A stretch of 64,000 nucleotides of DNA from Roseovarius sp. SCSIO 43702. Lineage in GTDB: Bacteria; Pseudomonadota; Alphaproteobacteria; Rhodobacterales; Rhodobacteraceae. The stretch lies in assembly GCF_019599045.1 (NCBI RefSeq), contig NZ_CP080623.1, positions 3,548,262 to 3,612,261 on the forward strand, written 5' to 3'. How positions within the stretch are numbered: the stretch's first letter is position 1; every line of letters starts with the position of its first letter. The translations under genes were made by a program, and so were the position numbers. The notes below the pieces were generated by a model. That model searched no databases. It was not told where the DNA came from and saw only the letters and a program-made list of their open reading frames with translations. Shown piece by piece: positions 9,633 to 18,567 of the stretch.

Positions 9633-11288
9633 ATGGCAGCCTATCAATACGTCTACCACATGCAGGGGGTCTCCAAGACCTATCCGGGCGGCAAGAAATG
9701 CTTCGAGAACATCCACCTGAGCTTCCTGCCCGGCGTGAAGATCGGCGTCGTTGGCGTCAACGGTGCGGGCAAGTCGACCCTCATGAGGATCATGGCGGGT
9801 CTCGACACCGACTATACCGGCGAAGCCTGGGCCGCCGAGGGCGCCCGCGTGGGCTACCTTCCGCAGGAGCCCAAGCTCGATCCCACCCTCACGGTGCGCG
9901 AAAACGTCATGCTGGGCGTCGCCGAGAAGAAGGCGAAACTCGACCGCTTCAACGAACTGGCGATGAACTACTCGGACGAAACCGCCGACGAGATGGCGCA
10001 GCTTCAGGACGACATCGACAGCAACAATCTCTGGGATCTCGACGCGCAGATCGACGTTTCGATGGAGGCGCTGCGCTGCCCGCCCGACGACGCGGACGTG
10101 ACCACGCTCTCGGGCGGCGAGGCGCGGCGCGTCGCGCTCTGCAAGCTCCTGCTCGAGGCGCCCGACATGCTGCTTCTGGACGAGCCGACCAACCATCTCG
10201 ACGCCGAGACGATCGCCTGGCTGCAACAGCACCTCATCGACTACAAGGGCACGATCCTCATCGTCACCCACGACCGCTATTTCCTTGACGATATCACCGG
10301 CTGGATCCTCGAACTCGACCGCGGCCGCGGCATCCCCTACGAGGGGAACTATTCCGCCTGGCTCGAACAGAAGGCCAATCGCCTGGCGCAGGAGGCGCGC
10401 GAGGACAAGTCGAAGCAGAAGACGCTCGAGCGCGAGCTTGAGTGGATGCGGCAGGGCCAGAAGGCCCGCCAGGCCAAACAGAAGGCCCGGATCAACGCCT
10501 ATAACGAACTCGCCAACCAGTCGGAGCGCGAGAAGATCGGCCGCGCACAGATCGTCATCCCCAACGGTCCGCGCCTCGGGCAGAAGGTGATCGAGGTCAA
10601 CGGGCTGCGCAAGGCGATGGGCGACAAGCTCCTGATCGAGGATCTCACCTTCTCGCTGCCGCCCGGCGGCATCGTCGGGGTCATCGGGCCCAACGGCGCC
10701 GGCAAATCTACCCTCTTCAGGATGCTCACCGGCCAGGAACAGCCCGACGCCGGCGCGATCGATTATGGCGATACGGTGCACCTCAGCTACGTCGACCAGT
10801 CACGCGACGATCTCAAGCCGGATGACACGGTCTGGGAAGCGATCTCGGGCGGCGCCGAGGTGATCGAGCTGGGCGATGCGCAGATGAATTCCCGCGCCTA
10901 CTGCTCGGCCTTCAACTTCAAGGGCGGCGATCAGCAGAAGAAGGTCTCGCTCCTCTCGGGAGGTGAGCGCAACCGCGTCCACATGGCACGTCTTCTCAAG
11001 GAGGGCGGCAACGTCCTTCTGCTCGACGAGCCTACGAACGATCTCGACGTCGAAACCCTTCGCGCACTCGAGGACGCGCTCGTCGATTTCGCGGGCTGCG
11101 CCGTGGTCATCAGCCACGACCGCTTCTTCCTCGACCGCATCTGTACGCATATCCTCGCCTTCGAAGGCGAGGCGCATGTGGAATGGTTCGAAGGCAACTT
11201 CGAGGATTACGAGGAAGACAAGAAGCGGCGCCTCGGTGCCGACGCGCTTGAGCCCAAGCGGTTGAAACACAAGAAGTTCGCACGCTGA
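9633..11288 (+). CDS. ettA: Energy-dependent translational throttle protein EttA (ABC-F)
   Basis: ABC-F ATPase that binds the ribosomal E site and gates entry into elongation according to ATP supply. It has two ABC domains: Walker A GVNGAGKST at 41-49 with signature LSGGEARRVALC and Walker B LLLDEPTNHLDA; and GPNGAGKST (~354) with LSGGERNRVHMA and LLLDEPTNDLD. The inter-domain arm (~245-310) is Lys/Arg-rich and charged, as in EttA. 551 residues is standard. An upstream in-frame start is rejected because GGAG sits 7 nt before ATG 9633 and the conserved N-terminus begins MAAYQYVY. Confidence 0.96.
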   Translation: MAAYQYVYHMQGVSKTYPGGKKCFENIHLSFLPGVKIGVVGVNGAGKSTLMRIMAGLDTDYTGEAWAAEGARVGYLPQEPKLDPTLTVRENVMLGVAEKKAKLDRFNELAMNYSDETADEMAQLQDDIDSNNLWDLDAQIDVSMEALRCPPDDADVTTLSGGEARRVALCKLLLEAPDMLLLDEPTNHLDAETIAWLQQHLIDYKGTILIVTHDRYFLDDITGWILELDRGRGIPYEGNYSAWLEQKANRLAQEAREDKSKQKTLERELEWMRQGQKARQAKQKARINAYNELANQSEREKIGRAQIVIPNGPRLGQKVIEVNGLRKAMGDKLLIEDLTFSLPPGGIVGVIGPNGAGKSTLFRMLTGQEQPDAGAIDYGDTVHLSYVDQSRDDLKPDDTVWEAISGGAEVIELGDAQMNSRAYCSAFNFKGGDQQKKVSLLSGGERNRVHMARLLKEGGNVLLLDEPTNDLDVETLRALEDALVDFAGCAVVISHDRFFLDRICTHILAFEGEAHVEWFEGNFEDYEEDKKRRLGADALEPKRLKHKKFAR

Positions 11289-11374
11289 GAATTTACCGGC
11301 GAACGGCTTCATGGATCCGCGCGGGGATCCGCGCACCGACCGACAGGACGGATCACCGGGCTCGTGTCAGGGGT

Positions 11375-13117
11375 TCAGGTTGAAGGCCGATGTGACCGGC
11401 CGGCGGCGGGGAGGCCCAGTTTTCGCCAGGCATCGTACTGCGACAGGAACACCTCCCCGTTCAACTCATCAAGGAAACGCGAGGTTTTCAACCGGTCCAT
11501 CACCGGGCCCTTGACCTCGGACATGTGCAGCCCCACACCCATGTCCTTCAGGCGGCGGTTGATGGCCTCCAGGCTTTCGAGCGCCGAAAAATCCACCTCG
11601 TTCACGGCCGAGAACATCAGCACGACGTGCTCGATGGCGCCGCCCTCGGTGACGCGTTCCTGCACCAAGTCCTCCAGGAACCGGGCGTTCACGAAATAGA
11701 GGCTTTCATCGACCCGAAGCGTCAGCAGCGTCGGATCGGTCTCGACCTCGTGGCGGTTGATGTTGCGGAAATGCTGGGTTCCCGGAACCAGCCCGACCTC
11801 GGCCACATGGGGCCGCGAGGTCTTGTAGAGATGCAGCAGGACCGAAATGGCCACGCCGCTGGCAACCCCCATCTCGACCCCCGCCAATAGCGTGAGCAGG
11901 ATGGTGGCGGCGACGGCGGTGAAATCAGCGCGGGAGTAGGTCCAAGTCTTCTTGAGTATGGAGAAATCCACGAGGCTGAGAACGGCAACGATGATGGTCG
12001 CGGCCAAGGTCGCCTTGGGCAGGTAGTAGACAAGCGGCGTGAGGAACAGCGAAGCCATGAGCAGCCCGAGTGCCGTGAAGGCTCCGGCGGCCGGTGTCTC
12101 CGCACCGGCATCGAAATTGACCACCGACCGGGCGAAGCCACCCGTAACCGGGTAGCCTCCCGTGAAGGCCGCTCCGAGGTTGGCCACGCCGAGGCCGATC
12201 AGTTCCTGGTCGGGGTCCACGCGCTGACGCTTCCTGGCCGCGAGCGTCTGGGCGATCGAAATCGATTCCACGAAGCCGATCACCGAGATCAGTATCGCGG
12301 GCATGAAAAGCGCCCCCAGAAGATCGGGCTCGAAGGAAGGCATGGTCAGCGGTGGAAGGCCCTGCGGAATCTCGCCCACGATCGCCACCCCATGGCCTGC
12401 GAGGCCGAAGCCCCAGACGGCGAGTGTCGTCGCGACCACGGCGGCCACCGGTCCGGCCTTGGTCAGAAGATCGGCGAGGAAGGGCGAAAGGCCCAAGTGC
12501 CGGAGAAAATGTTTCAAGCCGCGGCGCACCCAGAACAGGAAGGCCGTTGCCGATGCACCGATCGCCACCGTCGCCCAGTTGACCTCGCCCAAGTGTGCCA
12601 GGACCGAACCCAGCATCTCCGGCAGGGTGTGACCCTGCGCGCTGATGCCGAGAATATGCTTGAGCTGGCTCGTCGCGATCAGGATACCGGAGGCGGTGAT
12701 AAACCCGGCTATCACCGGGTGGCTGAGGAAGTTGGCGAGAAACCCGAGCCTGAGAACACCGAGCAGGACAAGAAACCCGCCCGACAGCGCCGCCAGCGTC
12801 AACGCGGCGATCGCATAGCCCGCGGTGCCCTGTTCGGCGACCTGCCCCACCGCCGAAGCCGTCAGCAAAGAGACCACCGCAACCGGCCCCACGGCCAGCG
12901 CCCGGGAGGTTCCGAAGACCGCGTATAGAAGGATTGGGGCAATCGAGGCGTAGATACCCGCCTCGGCCGGAAGGCCGGCGAGAAGGGCATAGGCGAGCGA
13001 TTGCGGGATCAGCATGATCGTCACGATCACGGCGGCGATCATGTCGTTGGCGAGCGCGCCGCGATCATAGCTGCGGCCCCAGTCAAGGATCGGCAGGTAG
13101 CGGCGAAGTGCTTTCAT
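11375..13117 (-). CDS. SulP family inorganic anion transporter with STAS domain
   Basis: Inner-membrane anion carrier of the SLC26/SulP family (sulfate, bicarbonate or other anions). The N-terminal half shows the family signature AVIVTIMLIPQSLAYALLAGLPAEAGIYAS (first TM helices) and the later SISIAQTLAARKRQRVDPDQELIGLG block. A cytoplasmic STAS domain occupies about 440-560. ATG 13117 (MKALRRYLPILDW) is preferred over an in-frame start 63 nt upstream because the family N-terminus begins there. It sits 97 nt downstream of the hdeD-like gene and may be the last member of the arc block. Confidence 0.9.
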   Translation of the reverse strand: MKALRRYLPILDWGRSYDRGALANDMIAAVIVTIMLIPQSLAYALLAGLPAEAGIYASIAPILLYAVFGTSRALAVGPVAVVSLLTASAVGQVAEQGTAGYAIAALTLAALSGGFLVLLGVLRLGFLANFLSHPVIAGFITASGILIATSQLKHILGISAQGHTLPEMLGSVLAHLGEVNWATVAIGASATAFLFWVRRGLKHFLRHLGLSPFLADLLTKAGPVAAVVATTLAVWGFGLAGHGVAIVGEIPQGLPPLTMPSFEPDLLGALFMPAILISVIGFVESISIAQTLAARKRQRVDPDQELIGLGVANLGAAFTGGYPVTGGFARSVVNFDAGAETPAAGAFTALGLLMASLFLTPLVYYLPKATLAATIIVAVLSLVDFSILKKTWTYSRADFTAVAATILLTLLAGVEMGVASGVAISVLLHLYKTSRPHVAEVGLVPGTQHFRNINRHEVETDPTLLTLRVDESLYFVNARFLEDLVQERVTEGGAIEHVVLMFSAVNEVDFSALESLEAINRRLKDMGVGLHMSEVKGPVMDRLKTSRFLDELNGEVFLSQYDAWRKLGLPAAGRSHRPST

Positions 13118-13214
13118 TGTCGGGATTCCCGTTATGCGCGCAGTGGGGAACCAATGCCTTCCGGGCGTTTCGAGGTCCACCCCCCGTTCGGACCGATGTG
13201 AGACAGCATGTCGA

Positions 13215-13778
13215 TCAGGCGTGCGTCTCGGTCCCGCGGCCGAGCTTGCGCAGGTGAACCGCGAGCAGAATCAACAAGATACCGAAGCCCAGCGCATAGA
13301 ACCCGATGATCCACGCGAGTGTGATCAGGCCGGCCTGCGGCAACGCGATCAGGAGGCCACCGAAGAGGATCGAAAGCAGCCCGTTGGCGAGGAGGAACCA
13401 TTCGCCAGTGATCTCATGGCGTATCTGGAACGCGAGGACGACCCGCAGCAGTCCGCCGAGCACGGCCCAGGCCGCGATGAATGACAAGAGCACCAGCGCC
13501 GTGACACCCGGCCAGAACGGCGTCAGCAGACCGACGACAATTCCGAGGATCGATTCCAGCACCAACGGCCAGACCCGGCCCAAACGGTCCCGATAACGTA
13601 TCGCGTCGACGAGGCCGAAAACACCATCGACCAGCACGTAGACACCGAAGATCACCACTAGGACCGCTAGTGTCAGCGCCGGCCAGAGGAACGCCGCGAT
13701 TCCGAATGCGATCGCGGCAAGGCCCCGCAGCAGGAAAATCCACCAGCTGCGTTGCAGGTAATCCAGCATCTCATTCAT
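13215..13778 (-). CDS. HdeD family integral membrane protein (DUF308)
   Basis: 187 residues with about six transmembrane helices in DUF308-type repeats (WWIFLLRGLAAIAFGIAAFLWP; WPLVLESILGIVVGLLTPFWPG). HdeD is an acid-resistance membrane protein in E. coli; the biochemical role of the family is not settled. Here the start is only 4 nt after the arcC stop, so it is almost certainly co-transcribed with the arginine deiminase genes. That link to an ammonia-generating pathway fits pH or anoxia tolerance, but this is inference. Confidence 0.85.
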   Translation of the reverse strand: MNEMLDYLQRSWWIFLLRGLAAIAFGIAAFLWPALTLAVLVVIFGVYVLVDGVFGLVDAIRYRDRLGRVWPLVLESILGIVVGLLTPFWPGVTALVLLSFIAAWAVLGGLLRVVLAFQIRHEITGEWFLLANGLLSILFGGLLIALPQAGLITLAWIIGFYALGFGILLILLAVHLRKLGRGTETHA

Positions 13779-13782
13779 CGTC

Positions 13783-14709
13783 CTACCCTTTCTCGTCTGC
13801 CCCGTCCGGGATCACGCGGGTCCCCGCTGTTCCCTCCAGGATGTCCGTGGCCTGATCCAGCCGGCCAATGCCCGCGAGACCGCCATAGGCGGCAAATCCC
13901 GCGGCGGCGATCATCTTCGGCCCCATGGAACCCGCCGGCAAATCGAGCTCGAATGCCTCGCCCGGTGTCAGGCTGGCGATGCGCGCCTGATCTTCGGAGC
14001 CGAAATCGCGATAGACCCCGTCCACGTCGGTCAGCAGAAGAAGCGCGTCGGCGTCCAGTTCTTTCGCCAACAAGGCACTGGCCGCGTCCTTGTCGATCAC
14101 CGCCTCGACACCGCTCAGGCTGCCATCGGGCCGGCGGAGCACCGGAATGCCTCCGCCACCGGTGCAGATGACGATCACGTCCTGATCCAGCAGCAGCGTG
14201 AGCACGCGGATATCGGGGATCTCGACCGGGCGGGGCGACGGCACGACGCGGCGCCATTTGTCGCCATCCTGCGCGATGGTCCAGCCTGCCGCCTTGGCGC
14301 GCGCCTCGGCCTCGTCACGCGAATAGACCGGACCGATGAACTTGGTCGGGTTCTGAAAGGCGGGATCGCTTGCTTCCACCACCACCTGTGTCAGCAAGGT
14401 GGCCACGGGACGCGAATGATCCAGCGCATTCTCCAGCTCCTGTTCGATCATGTAGCCGATCATGCCGCCGGTTTCCGCGCCCAGCACGTCCAGCGGATAG
14501 GCCTCATCGGGCTTGTAAGCCGCGCCTTGCAGCGCCAGCAGCCCCACCTGGGGCCCGTTGCCATGGGTGATGACCAGATCATGGCCGGCACGCACGATCT
14601 CGGCCAGAGCGGCGGCAGCGGTGCGCGCATTGGTGCGCTGGTTCTCCGCCGTCAGGGGCTGCCCACGCTCCAAGAGCGCATTGCCGCCGAGGGCTGCAAC
14701 GACGAGCAT
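13783..14709 (-). CDS. arcC: Carbamate kinase
   Basis: Last step of the arginine deiminase pathway: carbamoyl phosphate + ADP to ATP, CO2 and ammonia. The N-terminus [13 protein letters not shown] (GGNAL at 8-12) and the internal [18 protein letters not shown] and [11 protein letters not shown] are diagnostic of the family. 308 residues is typical. It lies 3 nt downstream of arcB and 4 nt upstream of the hdeD-like gene. Confidence 0.96.
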   Translation of the reverse strand: MLVVAALGGNALLERGQPLTAENQRTNARTAAAALAEIVRAGHDLVITHGNGPQVGLLALQGAAYKPDEAYPLDVLGAETGGMIGYMIEQELENALDHSRPVATLLTQVVVEASDPAFQNPTKFIGPVYSRDEAEARAKAAGWTIAQDGDKWRRVVPSPRPVEIPDIRVLTLLLDQDVIVICTGGGGIPVLRRPDGSLSGVEAVIDKDAASALLAKELDADALLLLTDVDGVYRDFGSEDQARIASLTPGEAFELDLPAGSMGPKMIAAAGFAAYGGLAGIGRLDQATDILEGTAGTRVIPDGADEKG

Positions 14710-14712
14710 CCC

Positions 14713-15714
14713 TCAGGCCCCCAGTGTAGCGACAAGAACCGCCTTGATCGTGTGCATCCGGTTCTCGGCCTGATCGAAGACGATGGACGCAGGCCCCTCG
14801 AACACCTCCTCGGTGACCTCCATGCAATCAAGGCCGAACTTGTCGTGAATCTCCTTGCCCACATCGGTATCGGTGTTGTGGAAGGCCGGCAGGCAGTGCA
14901 TGAATTTCGCGCGGGGATTGCCCGTCTTCTCCATGACTTCGGCTGTCACCTGATAGGGTTTCAGAAGCTCGATCCGCTCGGCCCATTTATCGTCACTCTC
15001 GCCCATCGACACCCAGACATCGGTGTAGACGTAGTCGGCGCCCTTGACGGCTTCGTCCACGTCCTCGGTGATCGTGATGCGCGCGCCGGTCGCCTTGGCC
15101 ACCTCCTGCGCTTCGTCCTGAATCGCCTGCGTGGGCCAGAGCGATTTGGGCGCACAAAGCCGCACATCCATGCCCATCTTGGCCCCGCCGATGAGCAGGC
15201 TATCGCCCATGTTGTTGCCCGCATCGCCCATGAAGCAATAGGCGATCTCGCGCAGCGGTTTCTCGCTGTGCTCCTGCATGGTCAGGAAGTCGGCAAGGAT
15301 CTGCGTCGGGTGGAATTCGTCCGTCAGCCCGTTATAGACCGGCACGCCGGACCACTCCGCCAGCTCTTCCACGATCTTCTGGCCGAAGCCGCGATACTCG
15401 ATCGCGTCATAGACACGGCCCAGCACGCGGGCGGTGTCCTTGACCGTCTCCTTGCCACCGATATGCGTGCCGGAGGGGCCAAGGTAGGTGACGGTCGCGC
15501 CCTGATCATGCGCCGCCACCTCGAAGCCCACGCGGGTGCGGGTGCTGTCCTTCTCGAAGATAAGGGCAATCTCCTTGCCCTTCAGCGTCTCGACCTCGGT
15601 GCCGGCATACTTGGCCGATTTGAGATCTGCCGACAGTTTGAGCAGAAAGCCGATCTCGGCCGGGGCAAAGTCGCGCAGCGTCAGGAAGCTGCGGTTTTTC
15701 AGATTGAAAGCCAT
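14713..15714 (-). CDS. arcB: Ornithine carbamoyltransferase, catabolic
   Basis: Splits citrulline to ornithine and carbamoyl phosphate in the arginine deiminase pathway. The carbamoyl-phosphate loop STRT is at 57-60 and the HCLPAFH motif is near 272. 333 residues and placement between arcA and arcC favour the catabolic enzyme over biosynthetic ArgF. The gap to arcA is 12 nt. Assignment as catabolic rests mainly on operon context. Confidence 0.95.
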   Translation of the reverse strand: MAFNLKNRSFLTLRDFAPAEIGFLLKLSADLKSAKYAGTEVETLKGKEIALIFEKDSTRTRVGFEVAAHDQGATVTYLGPSGTHIGGKETVKDTARVLGRVYDAIEYRGFGQKIVEELAEWSGVPVYNGLTDEFHPTQILADFLTMQEHSEKPLREIAYCFMGDAGNNMGDSLLIGGAKMGMDVRLCAPKSLWPTQAIQDEAQEVAKATGARITITEDVDEAVKGADYVYTDVWVSMGESDDKWAERIELLKPYQVTAEVMEKTGNPRAKFMHCLPAFHNTDTDVGKEIHDKFGLDCMEVTEEVFEGPASIVFDQAENRMHTIKAVLVATLGA

Positions 15715-15726
15715 TTCAAATACTCC

Positions 15727-16956
15727 TCAAACGGCGTCGCGGATGGTCGGGCAGGACATGCAGCGGCTGCCGCCTCGGCCCCGGCCCAGCTCGGCGCCCG
15801 GCATCTCGATCACCTCGATGCCCGCCGCGCGCAGGTCGGCGTTGGTGTCATCGTTGCGGTCATAGCCCATGACGACACCGGGACGCAGGGCAAGCACGTT
15901 GTTGCCGTCGTTCCATTGCTCGCGCGATTGCTCGAACGGATCGCTGCCGCCGGTGGGCACGACGTTCAGCTTCTTGAAGCCCATCACATCGGCCACGACA
16001 TCGAACATGGGCCGGGTGTCGTGGCGCATGTCGAGCGGCTTGCCCCCCTCACCGGGGTGCAGGTCATAGCAGGTCATCTCGTCGGCCACTTCCTTGAAAC
16101 TGGTCACGATGTTGTCGCCGCAGAAGGTGAATACCGTGTCCAGATGCATCGCCGCGCGCGACTTGGGCATCTGGCAGGCGACCACACGCTCCGCGCGACC
16201 CTGATCGAAAAGCGCCTGCGCCAGAAGGCCGACGGCCTGCGGCGACGTCCGCTCGCCCATGCCGACGAGGACGACACCCTTGCCCACGGGCATGATGTCG
16301 CCGCCTTCCAACGTGGCGAGGCCGTAATCCTCCAGCGGATCGCCCCAGATCACCTCGACCTTGCCCTTGAACTTGGGATGGAACTTGTAGATCGCCGCGG
16401 TCAGCAGCGTTTCGGGGCGCCGCGCCTGCCAATACATTGGGTTGAGCGTGACGCCACCATAGATCCAGGCGCTGTTGTCACGGGTAAAGAGGAAGTTGGG
16501 CAGCGGCGGCAGGATGAAGCCGTGCTTGCCCAGGTAGGCGCCGAACATGCTGGTCGCCTCGAAGGGCACATCGGCGACGGTCAGCCCACCGATCAGCCAT
16601 TTCGACAGTTCCTCGCCCGGTAGCTCGTCCATCCACTCGCGCAGCTCGCGTCGCGCACCGACGCCGACATGTATCGCCGCGATGCGATGATCGAGCACCC
16701 ATTTCCGCGCTTCGGGAATATCCATGGTCTCGGCCAGAAGCACGCCGGTTTCCAGAACCTCCACGCCCTCATCGGTCATCGCCTTCCCGAAGGCATCATG
16801 ATCCTTCTGCGCCTGCTTGACCCAGAACACGTCGTCGAAAAGCAGATCCTCGCAATTCTCGGGCGTCAGGCGGCGATGCGCAAGGCCGGGTCGGCAGATG
16901 ATGACTTGCCGCAGTTTTCCGGTTTCGGAGTGAACGCCCAGTGTTTGATCGGACAT
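15727..16956 (-). CDS. arcA: Arginine deiminase
   Basis: Hydrolyses arginine to citrulline and ammonia. It starts [25 protein letters not shown], the family N-terminus, and has [14 protein letters not shown] and the C-terminal catalytic cysteine (C399) in GGSRCMSCP. 409 residues is normal. It lies 15 nt after the carrier gene and 12 nt before arcB. It is the first enzyme of the arc operon under the FNR-type box at 18484. Confidence 0.96.
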   Translation of the reverse strand: MSDQTLGVHSETGKLRQVIICRPGLAHRRLTPENCEDLLFDDVFWVKQAQKDHDAFGKAMTDEGVEVLETGVLLAETMDIPEARKWVLDHRIAAIHVGVGARRELREWMDELPGEELSKWLIGGLTVADVPFEATSMFGAYLGKHGFILPPLPNFLFTRDNSAWIYGGVTLNPMYWQARRPETLLTAAIYKFHPKFKGKVEVIWGDPLEDYGLATLEGGDIMPVGKGVVLVGMGERTSPQAVGLLAQALFDQGRAERVVACQMPKSRAAMHLDTVFTFCGDNIVTSFKEVADEMTCYDLHPGEGGKPLDMRHDTRPMFDVVADVMGFKKLNVVPTGGSDPFEQSREQWNDGNNVLALRPGVVMGYDRNDDTNADLRAAGIEVIEMPGAELGRGRGGSRCMSCPTIRDAV

Positions 16957-16971
16957 GACGTTGCCTTTCGT

Positions 16972-18420
16972 TCAGAGGAATGCCGCGACGCTGAGCGCGA
17001 CGGAGATGAAGACCAGAAGGATCAGCATCAAGGGCCAGATGAAGACGATCCAGCGGTCATATGACACGCGTCCGATCGCCAGCCCGCCGATCACGACGGC
17101 GAATGTCGGGTTGATCAGGTTCACAAGCCCGTTGGCCGATTGATAGGCCGTCACGACCAGGTCGCGCCCCACGCCCGCGAAATCCGCGAGGGGAGCGAGG
17201 ATTGGCATCGACAGCACCGCAAGACCGGAGGAGGAGGGCACGAAGAAGCTCATGCCGATCTCGATCCAGAACATCAGGTTGATGAAGGCGAGATCGTTCA
17301 GGTCGGCCAGAGATTGCTCGGCGCTGAACAGGATCGTATCGGCGATCAGACCCTGTTCCATGATGACGACGATACCGCGTGCAAGTCCGACGACCAGCGC
17401 GACACCCAGAAGGTCCCGCGCGCCGTCGACGAAACTGCCTGTCAGTCTCTTCTCACCCAGCCGTCCGACGATGCCGACGACGATGGCCGCACCAAGGAAC
17501 AGGGCACCCATGCGGGCCATCCACCATCCCTGACTGGCGACACCCCAGATCATCACCGCGAAGGTGATCGCAAAAAGCACAAGGATGATCTTCTGCGTGC
17601 CGGTCAGGCTGTCGCTTACCTCCGCACTGCCCGGATCGGCCAGAAACAGCCGGCGATGGGCGTCGGCCTGCCGCGAGACGACCGAACGCGAGGGGTCGGC
17701 TTTCACGCGGCTCGCGTAACGCATCACATAGACCGCGCAGATCGCCAGACCGCCCAGCAGGATGATCAGGCGCAATATGATGCCGTCCGTGAACGGTATC
17801 CCCGCCGCGTCCGAAGCAATGACCGTTGCAAAAGGGTTGATCGTGGAGCCCAGCACGCCGATCCCGGCCCCGATCAGGATGATCGCGACGCCGGTCACTG
17901 CGTCATATCCCGCGGCAATCATCACCGGGATCAGGATCGCGTAGAAGGCCAGCGTTTCCTCGGCCATGCCATAGGTGGTGCCGCCGATCGCGAAGAGCGT
18001 CATCATGATCGGAATCATCCATATCTCGCGGCCCTTCATGCGGGCCATCGCGGTGCGTATCCCCGTGTCGATCGAGCCTGTGGCGTTCACGACGCCCAGG
18101 AAGCCACCCAGCAACAAGACGAAAAGCGCGACGTCGATGGCATTGGCGACATAGCTGTCAGGGTCGTAGAACCCCGCGATCGGCGCCAGCATCACCTCGA
18201 CGAAACCTTGCGGGTTCGGCTCGACCTCGCTGTAGGTTCCGGCCACGGCGATCTCGCGGCCAACCTCTTCGTTCATCACGCGCTCGTATTGCCCCGCGGG
18301 GATGAACCAAGTGAGGGCAGCAACCAGGATGATCAGTCCGAAGAGGATCGTGTAGGCGGTGGGAAATCGCGACGAGAGGTCCTGTTCGGAGTCGGTCGGC
18401 GCTTGGGTTTCATCAGCCAT
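16972..18420 (-). CDS. YfcC/ArcD-type basic amino acid antiporter
   Basis: Inner-membrane carrier with about 12 hydrophobic segments, belonging to the YfcC/DcuC-like superfamily. Motifs seen are GGFLGVVNATGSIDTGI, GTTYGMAEETLAFY, GSTINPFAT and the C-terminal VPSSSGLAVLSMPILAPLADF. As first gene of the arc operon it most probably exchanges arginine for ornithine, filling the ArcD role, although it is not the classic APC-type ArcD; the function is inferred from position. ATG 18420 is chosen because AGGAGAGG precedes it at good spacing; the upstream ATG 18453 has its GGAGG 15 nt away. Confidence 0.85.
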   Translation of the reverse strand: MADETQAPTDSEQDLSSRFPTAYTILFGLIILVAALTWFIPAGQYERVMNEEVGREIAVAGTYSEVEPNPQGFVEVMLAPIAGFYDPDSYVANAIDVALFVLLLGGFLGVVNATGSIDTGIRTAMARMKGREIWMIPIMMTLFAIGGTTYGMAEETLAFYAILIPVMIAAGYDAVTGVAIILIGAGIGVLGSTINPFATVIASDAAGIPFTDGIILRLIILLGGLAICAVYVMRYASRVKADPSRSVVSRQADAHRRLFLADPGSAEVSDSLTGTQKIILVLFAITFAVMIWGVASQGWWMARMGALFLGAAIVVGIVGRLGEKRLTGSFVDGARDLLGVALVVGLARGIVVIMEQGLIADTILFSAEQSLADLNDLAFINLMFWIEIGMSFFVPSSSGLAVLSMPILAPLADFAGVGRDLVVTAYQSANGLVNLINPTFAVVIGGLAIGRVSYDRWIVFIWPLMLILLVFISVALSVAAFL

Positions 18421-18483
18421 GGGGAAGCCTCTCCTTTGCTTGGCGTCGTCCATAAACGCCTATCTTCCCCTCCGATCTGCGCA

Positions 18484-18497
18484 TTAACCGGCGTTAA
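18484..18497. promoter_or_regulatory. FNR/CRP-type box upstream of the arc operon
   Basis: The 14-bp perfect palindrome TTAACCGGCGTTAA (TTAAC-N4-GTTAA) matches the half-site geometry of FNR/Dnr/FixK regulators (TTGAT-N4-ATCAA). It lies 64 nt upstream of the carrier start codon, compatible with centring at about -41 from a promoter. Which regulator binds is not known from sequence. Confidence 0.6.
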
Positions 18498-18567
18498 CGG
18501 CCGAGACCCCGCTTGATCTGCCCATGATCGGACGCATGTTGATTTGAGGCGACTTGGGCCGCGGCCA

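Noticed and set aside
11311-11336. Repeated GGATCCGCGC between ettA and sulP as a terminator
   Set aside because: It is a direct repeat with no T-run; no stable stem of the right form.
14416-16623. 735-codon plus-strand frame over arcA/arcB
   Set aside because: Antisense shadow of two well-identified enzymes.
18518-18535. TTGATCTGCCCATGATC as an additional FNR box
   Set aside because: Half-sites are not at the N4 spacing; weaker than the palindrome at 18484-18497.
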